Positions 26,329 to 35,378 of a DNA stretch of 59,401 bases are shown here, piece after piece. Under the pieces are notes generated by a model that saw nothing but the letters and a program-made list of their open reading frames with translations, was not told the DNA's origin and did no database searches. Source of the DNA: CAVONV01 sp963697355 (lineage in GTDB: Bacteria > Acidobacteriota > Vicinamibacteria > Marinacidobacterales > DATDRI01); assembly GCA_963697355.1 (NCBI GenBank), contig CAVONV010000029.1, forward strand, positions 1 through 59,401, in the 5' to 3' direction. Position numbers and translations under genes: made by a program. The stretch's first letter is position 1. The number at the start of each line of letters is the position of its first letter.

Positions 26329-26801
26329 ATATAGAAGCAACGGAACCCATGAACAACACTTCTGAATCAACCGGCGCAGAAGAAGCCAAGAAAGCCGCAG
26401 GAGGAGTAGCGTCGGCTTTTCGTTCGATTTGGCTTGCTGCTCTAGGCGTTCCCCTAGCGGCGGCCGAAGGAGGAAGCGAGCTCTTTCACTACCTCGTCAA
26501 GAAGGGCGAGACCTTCGAGCCTCAGGCCGCAGAACACTTGAAATCGGCTGGGGAAACAGCCGGACGCGCCGCCGAGAAAGTCTCTGCAACGGTGGGTGGG
26601 ACGATAAAAGACATTGGCGGCAAGGCGCGCAGCTTTGCCGGTAAAAGCGAAGAGGCGTTCGATCGCAAGGTCACCGAGATTCTGAAATCATCCGGTGTTC
26701 CAACCAAGGAAGATCTCCAGTCCCTTCGGCAAAGAGTCGACGAGCTGGCAAAGAAACTCGATGACGCCCCATCCGACGCGGCTGAGACATCAACAAACTA
26801 G
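26325..26801 (+). CDS. Phasin family (PHA granule-associated) protein
   Basis: A 158-residue protein matching the PHA granule-associated family: FRSIWLAALGVPLAAAEGG followed by LFHYLVKKGETFE, then an amphipathic alanine-rich region and a C-terminal leucine-heptad helix (LQSLRQRVDELAKKLDD). It would coat polyhydroxyalkanoate granules. The ATG overlaps the phaR stop, giving a regulator-phasin operon under one promoter. Similar proteins also occur in organisms without PHA, so a role in other inclusions is possible. Confidence 0.82.
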   Translation: MNIEATEPMNNTSESTGAEEAKKAAGGVASAFRSIWLAALGVPLAAAEGGSELFHYLVKKGETFEPQAAEHLKSAGETAGRAAEKVSATVGGTIKDIGGKARSFAGKSEEAFDRKVTEILKSSGVPTKEDLQSLRQRVDELAKKLDDAPSDAAETSTN

Positions 26802-26804
26802 CCT

Positions 26805-27447
26805 TCAGTGCTCGAAGCGTAGAGCCACCATCGGCTCCACGAGAGATGCTCTGCGAGCGGCAACGTAGACGGCCATTCCCGCGACAACCACCAGAATGAG
26901 GGTAGCAGTCAGCAACGTCATGGGATCGGTTGCGGTCAATTGAAAAAGGAGGCTAGAAAGCCACCGAGTCAAAGCCCAAGCTCCTGATAACCCGATCCCA
27001 ACACCCAACGCGACCATGAACATTCCCCGCATGACCGAACTTAATTAGAATGTCCCCTCGCTGAGCACCAAGCGCCATGCGGATACCGATTTCCTGATTC
27101 CTTCGACTGACGCTGGCCGATGTCGCGGAAGAGTCCAAGGAGTGGCTCAGGATCATGATGGCTGCGAACCGAGAACGTCATTCCGCTCAGATGTTCGAGG
27201 TGCTACGTCGAAGTGTTTTTTCACGGCGCTCATCGATGCTCCGACACTCAGACCGAATGTCTTCGATATCGCCGAACAGCCGGAGCGCTTCTTGACGGGC
27301 CTCGTTCCAGGGCCAACCGGATTCGATGAGCTCCTGGGCTCGCCTATCGATGTGAAAGTCGATCTCGTCCTTGACGTCAGCCTCGATGTCCGGCCCCCAG
27401 AACCGAAGATGTCGCCGCCACATCGGTGGTCGAGCCGTTTGAATCAT
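26805..27447 (-). pseudogene. ADOP-type (MacB/FtsX-like) permease, internally deleted remnant
   Basis: Two ends of one gene remain. The 5' part (27447 to 27187) encodes the ADOP N-terminal prefix (HLRFWGPDIEADVKDEIDFH, RRAQELIESG, EALRLFGDIE). The 3' part (about 27110 to 26805) encodes the final FtsX segment (SRRNQEIGIRMALGAQRGD, then after a one-base shift RGMFMVALGVGIGLSGAWAL and the family's MVALRFEH end). The roughly 600 codons for the periplasmic domain and first membrane block are gone. These permeases are abundant in Acidobacteriota and are usually paired with PadR genes, as here. Confidence 0.8.
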
Positions 27448-27797
27448 GATTCCACCTCAAGCGGTCGCTCTGTCGCGTTCAGAATCTTTGCCACCGCTTC
27501 TGCGAAACGTGACCAGCTCGATGCTTCCGCATGAAGCTGTTGCCTCCCCACGTTGGTGAGGCGATAGAACTTGGCTCGACGATTGTTCTCTGAGAGTCCC
27601 CACTCGGCTTCGAGCCAGTCCCTGCGTTCCATGCGGTGCAACGAGGGATACAAAGCACCTTCCTCGATTTGGAGCGCCCCATCCGTCACCTGCCGGATCC
27701 AACGCGACACGGCGTATCCATGCATCGGCCCCCAACTGAGCGATTTTAGTACCAGCACATCCAACGTGCCCTTGATCATCTCCATTTTTGTGTCCAT
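27444..27797 (-). CDS. PadR family transcriptional regulator
   Basis: A 117-residue winged-helix regulator of the short PadR type: KGTLDVLVLKSLSWGPMHGY, then IEEGALYPSLHRMERRDWL and the wing FYRLTNVGRQQL. Such genes directly precede ADOP permeases; its stop overlaps the permease start by four bases. With the permease deleted, the regulator may persist alone. Two 19-bp palindromes directly upstream are likely its binding sites. Confidence 0.9.
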   Translation of the reverse strand: MDTKMEMIKGTLDVLVLKSLSWGPMHGYAVSRWIRQVTDGALQIEEGALYPSLHRMERRDWLEAEWGLSENNRRAKFYRLTNVGRQQLHAEASSWSRFAEAVAKILNATERPLEVES

Positions 27798-27802
27798 GCC
27801 TA

Positions 27803-27855
27803 CCCCTAACTCATTTAGGGGGAGATTGGCACGGCACCCCTAAGACTTCAAGGGG
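27803..27855 (-). promoter_or_regulatory. Tandem palindromic operators upstream of padR
   Basis: CCCCTAA/TTAGGGG with a 5-bp spacer (27803-27821) and CCCCT/AGGGG with a 9-bp spacer (27837-27855) are both 19 bp long, with centres 34 bp (about three helical turns) apart. They begin 6 bp before the padR start, fitting autoregulation by a dimeric PadR protein. Confidence 0.6.
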
Positions 27856-27993
27856 AAAAAGGGCCTGAACAAAGATTTGAGAAGCCGCAAATAAACGCGA
27901 ATGAAAACAAGTATCGAGATTCGTTGGACTCGGCCCGACTGTTCTTTTACATCTTGGTCGCGTCAATGTGCCTTTATTCGTGGCCTCTTTTTT

Positions 27994-28220
27994 CATGGTT
28001 TCGGATGAATCTCGGGACTGATCGATTGTCCCCTGCCCCTGCCCGCGCCCTTGCCCCCTGCCCGAAGCGTCTACGCGGGTTCATGATCTTAGATGGGGAA
28101 AATCGGGCCCGGGAGGAACCTCTCGCCTTGGTCGATAACAGAATCGGCTTGCCGCTTCTTCTTCGGCATCTTCACCGTTTCGGGTGAATCCCTGATTTAT
28201 CGAACACTGTCCCCTTTTTC
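27994..28220. repeat. Dispersed intergenic element, copy 2
   Basis: A 227-bp relative of the element at 20726-20990. The left end has CATGGTTTCGGATGAATCTC then GATCGATTGTCCCC, followed by GCCCCT/GCCCGC hexamer runs. The right end has TTTCGGGTGAATCCCTGAT then ACTGTCCCC. It ends 56 bp before the PIG-L start codon, the same distance as copy 1 from the symporter. The middle differs from copy 1. Confidence 0.6.
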
Positions 28221-28275
28221 TCCCCTGTCCCCTTTTTCAGAGTTACAATCTTCTTCTTTTTGAGGTTGTTGATCC

Positions 28276-29127
28276 ATGAAGCTCCTGAATCCTAGCGCAT
28301 CAGTTGATATTCCGGATGGAAAGGCCGGCGACGAGGCTTTTCGTCGTACGACACATCTCGGCATTGGGGCGCACCAGGACGACTTGGAGATCATAGCGCT
28401 CCACGGGATACGTGCCTGCTACGACGACCCACATCGTTGGTTTGGCGGCGTCGTTGTAACAGACGGTGCAGGAAGTCCTCGCACCGGCAAATATGCAGAC
28501 GTGTCCGCGGCGGAGATGATCCGACTCAGAAGCGAAGAACAGCTATCAGCGGCTAATCTCGGACGCTACGGCTTCATAGCCCAGCTCGCTTACTCCAGTG
28601 ATGCCGTCCGAGAGCGACATCAGCCGGATTTAGTGAACGACCTCGTGTCGATATTGGGTGCCGCGCAACCCGACATCGTCTACACCCACAACCCGGCTGA
28701 CAGCCACGAGACACATATTGCTGTCGCCCTCAAGGCGATAGAGTCCATACGCAAGCTGCCGCGCGAAAACCGACCCGAGGCCGTTTACGGTTGCGAGGTG
28801 TGGCGAAGTCTGGATTGGCTAACCGACGAAAACAAGGTGGCCCTTGATGTGGGAGGTAGCGACGCTCTCTCCTCGGGACTTCTCAGGGCTTTTGCGTCTC
28901 AAAATGAAGGAGGAAAAAACTACCCTCGTGCAACGTTCGGGCGATGGCAATCCAATGCGACTTATCACCAGCCGTACGCCGTCGACGATTCGGAAGGACT
29001 CGTCTTCGCCATGGATTTGACGCCCTTGGTCAAAGAGCCCTTCATCGACATCGCTCAGTACGTGCTCGATTTCGTTGACCGATTTCGTCGGGACGTCGCA
29101 TCAAAGATTGCCGGTCACAAGGATTAG
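28276..29127 (+). CDS. PIG-L/LmbE family deacetylase
   Basis: A 283-residue zinc-dependent deacetylase. GIGAHQDDLEIIALHGI gives the AHxDDxE zinc/catalytic motif, and YTHNPADSHETHIAVAL the second histidine motif. PIG-L enzymes remove N-acetyl groups from GlcNAc-containing molecules. It is the first gene of a plus-strand run with nagB and two phosphohexomutases, so it probably deacetylates an amino-sugar during catabolism or cell-envelope precursor synthesis. It is the only gene of that run free of frameshifts; nagB starts one base after its stop. Confidence 0.9.
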   Translation: MKLLNPSASVDIPDGKAGDEAFRRTTHLGIGAHQDDLEIIALHGIRACYDDPHRWFGGVVVTDGAGSPRTGKYADVSAAEMIRLRSEEQLSAANLGRYGFIAQLAYSSDAVRERHQPDLVNDLVSILGAAQPDIVYTHNPADSHETHIAVALKAIESIRKLPRENRPEAVYGCEVWRSLDWLTDENKVALDVGGSDALSSGLLRAFASQNEGGKNYPRATFGRWQSNATYHQPYAVDDSEGLVFAMDLTPLVKEPFIDIAQYVLDFVDRFRRDVASKIAGHKD

Positions 29128-29128
29128 C

Positions 29129-29914
29129 ATGGAAATCATCATCCAACCTGATTCAACGAGCGCCAGCGCCCTAGCCGCTGGAATCGTCGGTCGTCTCATT
29201 CGAGAAAAGCGCGACTGCGTCTTGGGCCTGGCCACGGGAGATACACCCGTGAAGCTCTACCGGGAGCTCATCGAGAATGCACCGGGACGAAGGTCTCGAT
29301 TTCAGCCGCGTGACCACGTTCAACCTCGACGAGTACGTGGGGCTGATTCGAACCATCCTGCCTCCTACCACCGTTTCATGGAAGAACATTTCTTCAGCCA
29401 CGTCAACGTTCCCGAGCATCGTATCCATATTCCCGACGCAATGACACCGGAGGTTCCGGACTTTTGCCAGCAGTACGAAGGCGCGATCAAGGCGGCCGGA
29501 GGCATCGACATTCAGATTCTGGGCATCGGGGCGGATGGACACATCGGCTTCAACGAGCCCACGTCATCTCTTGGCCTCGCGCACCCGGATCAAGACGCTG
29601 AGCGAAAAAACCCGCAGAGACAATGCTCACCACTTCGCCGGGGCCGAAAAGGTCCCCCATCACGTCATCACCATGGGTGTGGGGACCATCATGGAGAGCC
29701 GTATGTGTCTTCTCCTCGCCTTCGGTGAGAAGAAAGCCGATGCAGTGGCCAAGATGGTCGAGGGACCGGTCACCGCCATGGTTCCGGCTTCCATTCTGCA
29801 GATGCACCCCGACGCGAAGATCTTCTCTGGATGAACGCGGCGGCCTCCAAGTTGGCAAGGCAGGACTACTACCGATGGGTTTATGCTCATAAACCGGACT
29901 GGCAGAGAAATTAA
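29129..29914 (+). pseudogene. nagB: Glucosamine-6-phosphate deaminase NagB (several frameshifts)
   Basis: The protein sequence is recognisable end to end but spread over three frames: VLGLATGDTPVKLYREL, then TTFNLDEYVGL in another frame, SYHRFMEEHFFSHVNVP and GIGADGHIGFNEP back in the first, HHFAGAEKVPHHVITMGVGT in a third, and DYYRWVYAHKPDWQRN before the TAA at 29912. At least four indels (near 29285, 29345, 29570 and 29832) are needed. No nonsense substitution is required, which fits sequencing indels or very recent decay. NagB converts glucosamine-6-P to fructose-6-P plus ammonia. The ATG at 29129 follows the PIG-L stop by one base. Confidence 0.85.
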
Positions 29915-29918
29915 AACG

Positions 29919-31229
29919 ATGTCTTTGAAATTGGGCACATCGGGGGTGCGAGGCACCTATGTCGACCTGACTCCGCAAATCGCCGCGGAACTATCGGAGG
30001 CCTTCTCGACCTATATGGACAGCGGGTGCATCGTGCTCGCGACCGACACGAGACCGTCGAAAGACTACTTGAAGCACTCCGTTCTCTCGGGATTGATTGC
30101 AACCGGCGCCCGAGTCGATGACTACGGTGTGCTTCCCACACCGATCCTCCAATGGCTGATCAAGAGTTATGGATATTCCGGCGGCGTCGCTATCAGCGGT
30201 GGGCACACTTCCTTCGATTGGAACTCGCTCGTTTTCTTGAATAAGCGAAGGCGGTTACTTGAGCCCTTTCGAGACGGAGGAATTCTTGAATCTCTATCAC
30301 TCCAAGGTCTTTGCCCGAAAGAGTTTCGACGGACTGGGCACATGCGCTCCGAGCTCGGACGCGTCGAGTCCTATTTCGAGAGCTATCCTCCGCCGATGGG
30401 TAACGAAAAAGCTTCGCTTCGCCATCGATTGCTCGAGCGGCGCTACGGGACGAATCCTCCGGCAGTTTTCCGGATGATTGAAGATCGATGTCATTCCGTT
30501 GTTTTGCGGTTCCGAAGTCGACTTCGACGCGAAAGCCGGAGCCCAATCGGTCGAACGCCGATATTCTTTCGACCGTCGTTCAAGAGACCCGTTGCGACGG
30601 AGGTTTCTTGCTGAACAGCGACGCCAGCCGAGTGCTGATGGTCGACGAGACGGGTCGGGTTCTCTCCGAGGAGCTGACGCTTCCCATTTTCGCGAGAATC
30701 GTTCTGGAGAGCGAAAAAACGAACATCGTTACCACCTATTCGACATCCAAGACGGTCGATCGGGTCGCGGATAGTTACGGGGTCAGAGGTTTTTCGAACA
30801 GACGTCGGACCGCCGTCTGTGCGTCCAGACCGCCGTCGAAGTCAAGCCTCGGTCGGTGGCGAAGGCAGCGGCAGCGTCGTTTACACTCCTTTCTCTCATG
30901 GATACGACGCGTTGCTGTTCATTCAGAAGGTTGCGGATTTCTTGAGAGAGCCAACGCGACGACGGTCTCAGCTCTCGCAGACGAGTTTTCCGAACCCGAT
31001 ATCCACAAAACGACGATCCCTCTTCCGCAAGCGAGATTTACGCTCGCTGGAAAGAATCGAGAAGCTCTACCCACACAAACGAAGTTGAAGGATGGAATCT
31101 ACGTCGAGCAAGGTGACGAGTGGCTGTGTGTGCGGACATCTTCGACCCTGGCCGATGATTCGTGTCGTGGGCGAAGGGGAGATTCGTGCCGGAGAGAGAT
31201 CGAAAGGATCAAAGAAAGCCGTCCGATGA
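29919..31229 (+). pseudogene. Phosphohexomutase paralogue with degenerate active site (frameshifted)
   Basis: This is an alpha-D-phosphohexomutase of about 430 codons beginning KLGTSGVRGTYVDLTPQ. The motif positions are all readable despite several indels. The catalytic-serine loop reads ISGGHTSFDWN where the next gene has TASHNPEQWN, so serine is replaced by glycine. The metal loop is LNSDASRVLMVDE instead of QDADADRLAIIDE. The phosphate loop is VRTSSTLPMIRV instead of IRPSNTEPVLRI. The sugar-binding loop GEGSGSV is kept. The stop (31227-31229) overlaps the next mutase start in an ATGA junction. Predicted inactive as a mutase even if the frame were intact; a regulatory or structural partner of the second mutase is a hypothesis. 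Confidence 0.75.
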
Positions 31230-32604
31230 AGAGCTACGAGAACATCAAGGTCGGGATCTCGGGCATTCGAGGAATCATCGGCGACACCCTGACGCCGGAA
31301 AACGTCATCAACTTTACCCGGGCTTTCTCGACTCTGGTACGAAAGGGAAGAGTGGCGGTGGCGACCGATTCGAGGCCGTCCGGGGAGTTCGTAAAGAACG
31401 CCGTCGTCTCCGGGCTCTTGTATTCGCGGATCACACCGCTCGATGCGGGAATTCTTCCGACGCCTACCCTTCAAGTTTTCGTCAGAGAAAAGGGATTGAA
31501 CGGCGGAGTCATCGTGACCGCTTCTCACAATCCGGAACAATGGAACGGTCTCAAGTTCGTCAACGAACGAGGCCTTTTTCTCTCGCCCTTCACCGCGCTC
31601 CCACCTCATCGACATCTACCATCAGAGGAGCTTCATCGTTCCGGACGAAAACGAATTCCCTCTGGTGAGAAGGTCCATGATGCCTTCCGGATTCACAAGG
31701 ACAAAATCCTTCGACATCGTCGACCGGGAGAAGATCAGCAAACGCCGTTTCAAAGTGCTGATGGACCCGGGAGGAGGCGCCGGCGTCCCTATGACAAGGA
31801 TCTACTCGAGTCTCTCGGTTGCGAGGTCGACGTCATCCACGGGGAGATCGGAAAAGACCTTTCCCAGAAATCCCGAGCCTGTGCCCGAGAATCTCGGAGA
31901 AGCGTGCCGTGTCGTCCGAGTCGGGAGACTACGATGTCGGTTTCGCTCAAGACGCCGACGCCGACCGGCTCGCTATTATCGACGAGAAGGGCACGGCCCT
32001 CGAAGGCGATCTACACATTCGCGATTGCCTTGATGGGCTATCTCGCAGCAAGTCCAGCCGGGAAAGGTCGTCTTGAATCTATCCACCTCGAGAATCCCTG
32101 CTCATGTGGCCAGCAAAGCTCGGATGCTCCGTTGACTGGGTTCCGGTCGGAGAGATCAATGTCGTTGAAGCCATGTTGGAAGCGAGAGCCGTCGCGGGAG
32201 GCGAAGGCAACGGCGGTGTGATCGTTCCCGCCGTCCATCACTGCCGGGACTCGTTTACCGCCATGGCTTTGGTCTTGGAGACTCTTGCACAAACCGGTAA
32301 GACGGTCTCGGAGATCGTCGGCGAGCTTCCCCCTCTCAAGATGGTCAAATTGAAGCTGAGACTACCCGATGACCGACGCCCGAGACGAATCGTGCGTGTT
32401 CTGACCGGAGAAAATCCCTCCGCCAACACCGCAGACGGCCTCAAAGTCGAGGAGAAAGACTACTGGTTTCATATCCGACCCTCGAATACGGAACCGGTGT
32501 TGAGGATCGTTGCGAAGGTGGTCGAGGAGGTCGAAGGGATGTGGAGGAGCTCGAAGACAGGGTGCGTGGACGGGAGCCTGAAGCAAAAAGGCTCGAGCCT
32601 GTAG
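31226..32604 (+). pseudogene. glmM: Phosphoglucosamine mutase-like phosphohexomutase (frameshifted)
   Basis: This mutase has all catalytic signatures: KVGISGIRGIIG at the start, TASHNPEQWNGLKF with the phosphoserine, FAQDADADRLAIIDEKG metal loop, GGEGNGGVIVP sugar loop and IRPSNTEPVLRI phosphate loop. The reading jumps frame several times between about 31600 and 32150 and possibly near 32540, so the true C-terminus may lie a little beyond 32604. It interconverts amino-sugar 6- and 1-phosphates. The GEGNGGV loop is shared by GlmM-like enzymes of archaea and some bacteria, so the exact sugar is not certain. Confidence 0.78.
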
Positions 32605-32657
32605 TGAATCGCGGCTTCGCGCCTGATTCAGGAGTCTATTCGTAAAGCTGAGAAGAT

Positions 32658-34426
32658 ATGCAGCTCGCTAGTCTCGACTGGATGGTGATCGCCCTTTACG
32701 GTGTCGTGGCTCTGACCGTCGGTGTCGTCTTCGCACGACGCGCCGGAAAGGGTACGGAGGAGTTTTTTCTTTCCGGACGCAAGGCACCATGGTGGATCCT
32801 CGGTACATCGATGGTCGCGACCACGTTTTCCACCGACACGCCGAACCTGGTCACCGACATGGTTCGTACCGGCGGGGTGAGCCAGAACTGGGCTTGGTGG
32901 GCGTTTCTCATCACGGGGATGTGTACCGTCTTTTTCTACGCAAAGCTGTGGCGACGGTCGGGAGCCTTTACCGACATCGGTTTCTACGAGCTCCGGTACT
33001 CCGGCAGGCCGGCCGCCTTTCTCCGCGGTTTCGGGCGCTTTATCTCGGCGTTTTCTTCAACGTCATGATCATGGCCACCGTGACTTTGGCGGCGATCAAG
33101 ATCGCCGGTGTTCTTCTCGGCATCGACAAATACACGACCGTCCTCGTTGCCGGCGCGGTGACCGTCATCTACTCGGCGACGTCGGGGCTCTGGGGCGTCG
33201 TCGTGACCGATTTGCTGCTCTTCGCCATTGCCATGGTCGGCTCCTTCGCGGCGGCCTACTACGCTCTGCAACAGCCGGAGGTCGGCGGATTGGCGGGCTT
33301 GGTTTCCAACCCGGCACTCGCAGGACAAGCTGTCACTGCTGCCCGATTTCTCCGATTGGAGACTTGCGGCGAGCATTTCTCATCATTCCTCTAGCCGTAC
33401 AGTGGTGGAGCACTTGGTATCCTGGCTCCGAGCCGGGCGGGGGAGGATACGTCGCGCAGCGGATGCTGGCGGCCCGCAACGAAAGCGAGTCGATGAAGGC
33501 GACGCTCTGGTACAACATCGCCCACTACGCCTTGCGTCCTTGGCCCTGGGTCATCGTGGCACTCGCGTCGGTCATCGTCTACCCCGACGCTTCGGCGACA
33601 TCACGGCACGCTTTCCGAATCTCGACCCCTCCATCGTTCGCCACGATCTCGCTTATCCCGCGATGCTCGTTTTTCTTCCGTCACGGGCTTGCTCGGTCTG
33701 GTGGTTGCTTCGCTCGCCGCCGCTTATATGTCGACCATCAGCACTCACCTGAACTGGGGCGCCTCGTACATCGTCGATGACTTCTACCGGAGATTCCTGG
33801 TCAGCGATCGAAAAGAGAGTCCACTATGTGCGAGTGGCGCGCATCTCGACGGTGTTGCTTGATCGTTCTCGCCTCGATCGTCTCGCTGTGGCTCGAGAAC
33901 GCCCTGCAAGCGTTTCGCATTATGCTGCAGATCGGTGCGGGGACTGGATTGATCTTCTTGCTCCGTTGGTTCTGGTGGCGGATCAGCGTGTGGAGCGAGC
34001 TCTCGGCGATGGTCATCTCGTTCTTGGTCGCCGTCTACTTCGAGCTCGTCCACGAATCGCTCGGTTCGCTCCCCTGGATCCCATCTCTCAAGTTGGTGCT
34101 GGGAGTCGTGATCACTACGGTGGTCTGGTTGACGGTCACGTGGATGACACCGGCCGACGGATCGCTCGACACTTACAGTCGTTTTACGATCGGATTCGCC
34201 CGTTCGAGTGGGGCTGGAAGAAGGCCGTCGAGACCATCCGGCGGAAGGAAGCTTCACCGCGGCTTTGTTGTGCTGGTTTCTCGGTTGCGTGGTCGTTTAC
34301 TCAGTCCTCTTCGGTACCGGATACATCCTCTACGGCCACTCAACCTGGGGTGTTCTTTGTTTCTTCATCGCAGCAATCGGTGCCATTGGGATATTTCGTA
34401 CTCTCCCCCGCGTCGGTTTCGAATAG
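32658..34426 (+). pseudogene. Sodium:solute symporter of the amino-sugar operon (multiple frameshifts)
   Basis: An SSS-family transporter of about 590 codons in at least seven pieces. Segments include MVIALYGVVALTVGVVFARR, FFLSGRKAPWWILGTSMVAT (sodium-site helix 1), KIAGVLLGIDKYTTVL, the periplasmic WYPGSEPGGGGYVAQRM, STHLNWGASYIVDDFYRRF and a final LYGHSTWGVLCFFIAAIG. The parts are collinear with one full-length transporter. It follows the mutases by about 50 bp and could import the sugar handled by PIG-L and NagB. It is convergent with the alpha/beta hydrolase gene, 14 bp apart. Here too, indels alone account for the damage. Confidence 0.8.
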
Positions 34427-34440
34427 CGGACGAACGTTGG

Positions 34441-35352
34441 TCAAGGCTCAAAACTGATCCCGATTCCATCGTCGTCCTTCAAAAACCTCACCACAGTTTC
34501 AGCAACCGACGACGAATGAAGAATGCGCCTATGCCCCAGTCCGTTGGTTTCCAGGAATCGTGTTCCCGGCGCATCGGCCGCGATTGCCTTGCCATCGGTG
34601 ACCGGCACCTCTTTGTCATCTCGGTCATGGATAACCAAGGTTGAAATGCGCGAATCGGTGACGCAGTTACTTGTGGAGACTGTCTCGATGGAACGACCCA
34701 CCAGCGTTTCGATTCGATTTTTCAACCAAAACATCACACTGGGAGCCATCCGGAATTGAGCCCCATAGCGGCTTAGGATATCGCTGAGGCGATCGGGTGA
34801 GCTGATCAGGACGAGCCGCTCTACGTTCTGTAGGGCGGGATGCTCGTCTTTCCCGAGAAGAGATACCGCGCCCACCATGCCTCCGAAAGAATGTCCCACA
34901 ATCGCGTGCAACGGTCCGACTTCGTTTGCCACGAGTTTCAGGATCGCGGCGGTTTCCAGCAAATTGGTCTGCTTACCGGAAGATCCTCCGTGAGCGGGCG
35001 CGTCGAAGGACACCACTCGGAAGCCGGCGAGTCGGAGGGGCTCGATGAAAGACTGCATGCTAATGGCGCTGCCGCCCCAACCGTGGACGAGCATTACGGT
35101 CGGAGCGTTGTTACCGTTTTCGGAACCGGAGTTTTTGTCCCACTGATAGGTTTTCAGCCTCGTGCCGTTGACCAAAAGATTTGCCGTTTTCGCTGCCTCT
35201 GAAACACGCTTGGTACGGCTCGCCATGCGCCGACCCTTTAGAGGAGGCGTACAGAACAACTGATAGGCGAGAAAGCCCACCAATCGAGGTGCTATTTTTC
35301 CTCCCCGTTCAAATGTGAACTTGACTAAATTGAACAAGATCTCTTGCCACAT
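34441..35352 (-). CDS. Alpha/beta hydrolase
   Basis: A 303-residue alpha/beta hydrolase-fold protein. Visible are the oxyanion segment VMLVHGWGGSAISMQSF, DAPAHGGSSGKQTN, the nucleophile elbow GHSFGGMVGAVSLL, STLVIHDRDDKEVPV with the acid, and NGLGHRRIL with the catalytic histidine. The amphipathic N-terminus has no clear signal peptide. It lies 26 bp after the porin gene and is probably in the phoU-porin transcript; the substrate is unknown. An esterase acting on phosphate-containing or lipid material would fit but is unproven. Confidence 0.85.
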   Translation of the reverse strand: MWQEILFNLVKFTFERGGKIAPRLVGFLAYQLFCTPPLKGRRMASRTKRVSEAAKTANLLVNGTRLKTYQWDKNSGSENGNNAPTVMLVHGWGGSAISMQSFIEPLRLAGFRVVSFDAPAHGGSSGKQTNLLETAAILKLVANEVGPLHAIVGHSFGGMVGAVSLLGKDEHPALQNVERLVLISSPDRLSDILSRYGAQFRMAPSVMFWLKNRIETLVGRSIETVSTSNCVTDSRISTLVIHDRDDKEVPVTDGKAIAADAPGTRFLETNGLGHRRILHSSSVAETVVRFLKDDDGIGISFEP

Positions 35353-35378
35353 CGATGCATTCTCGAATCAATGGAGAA

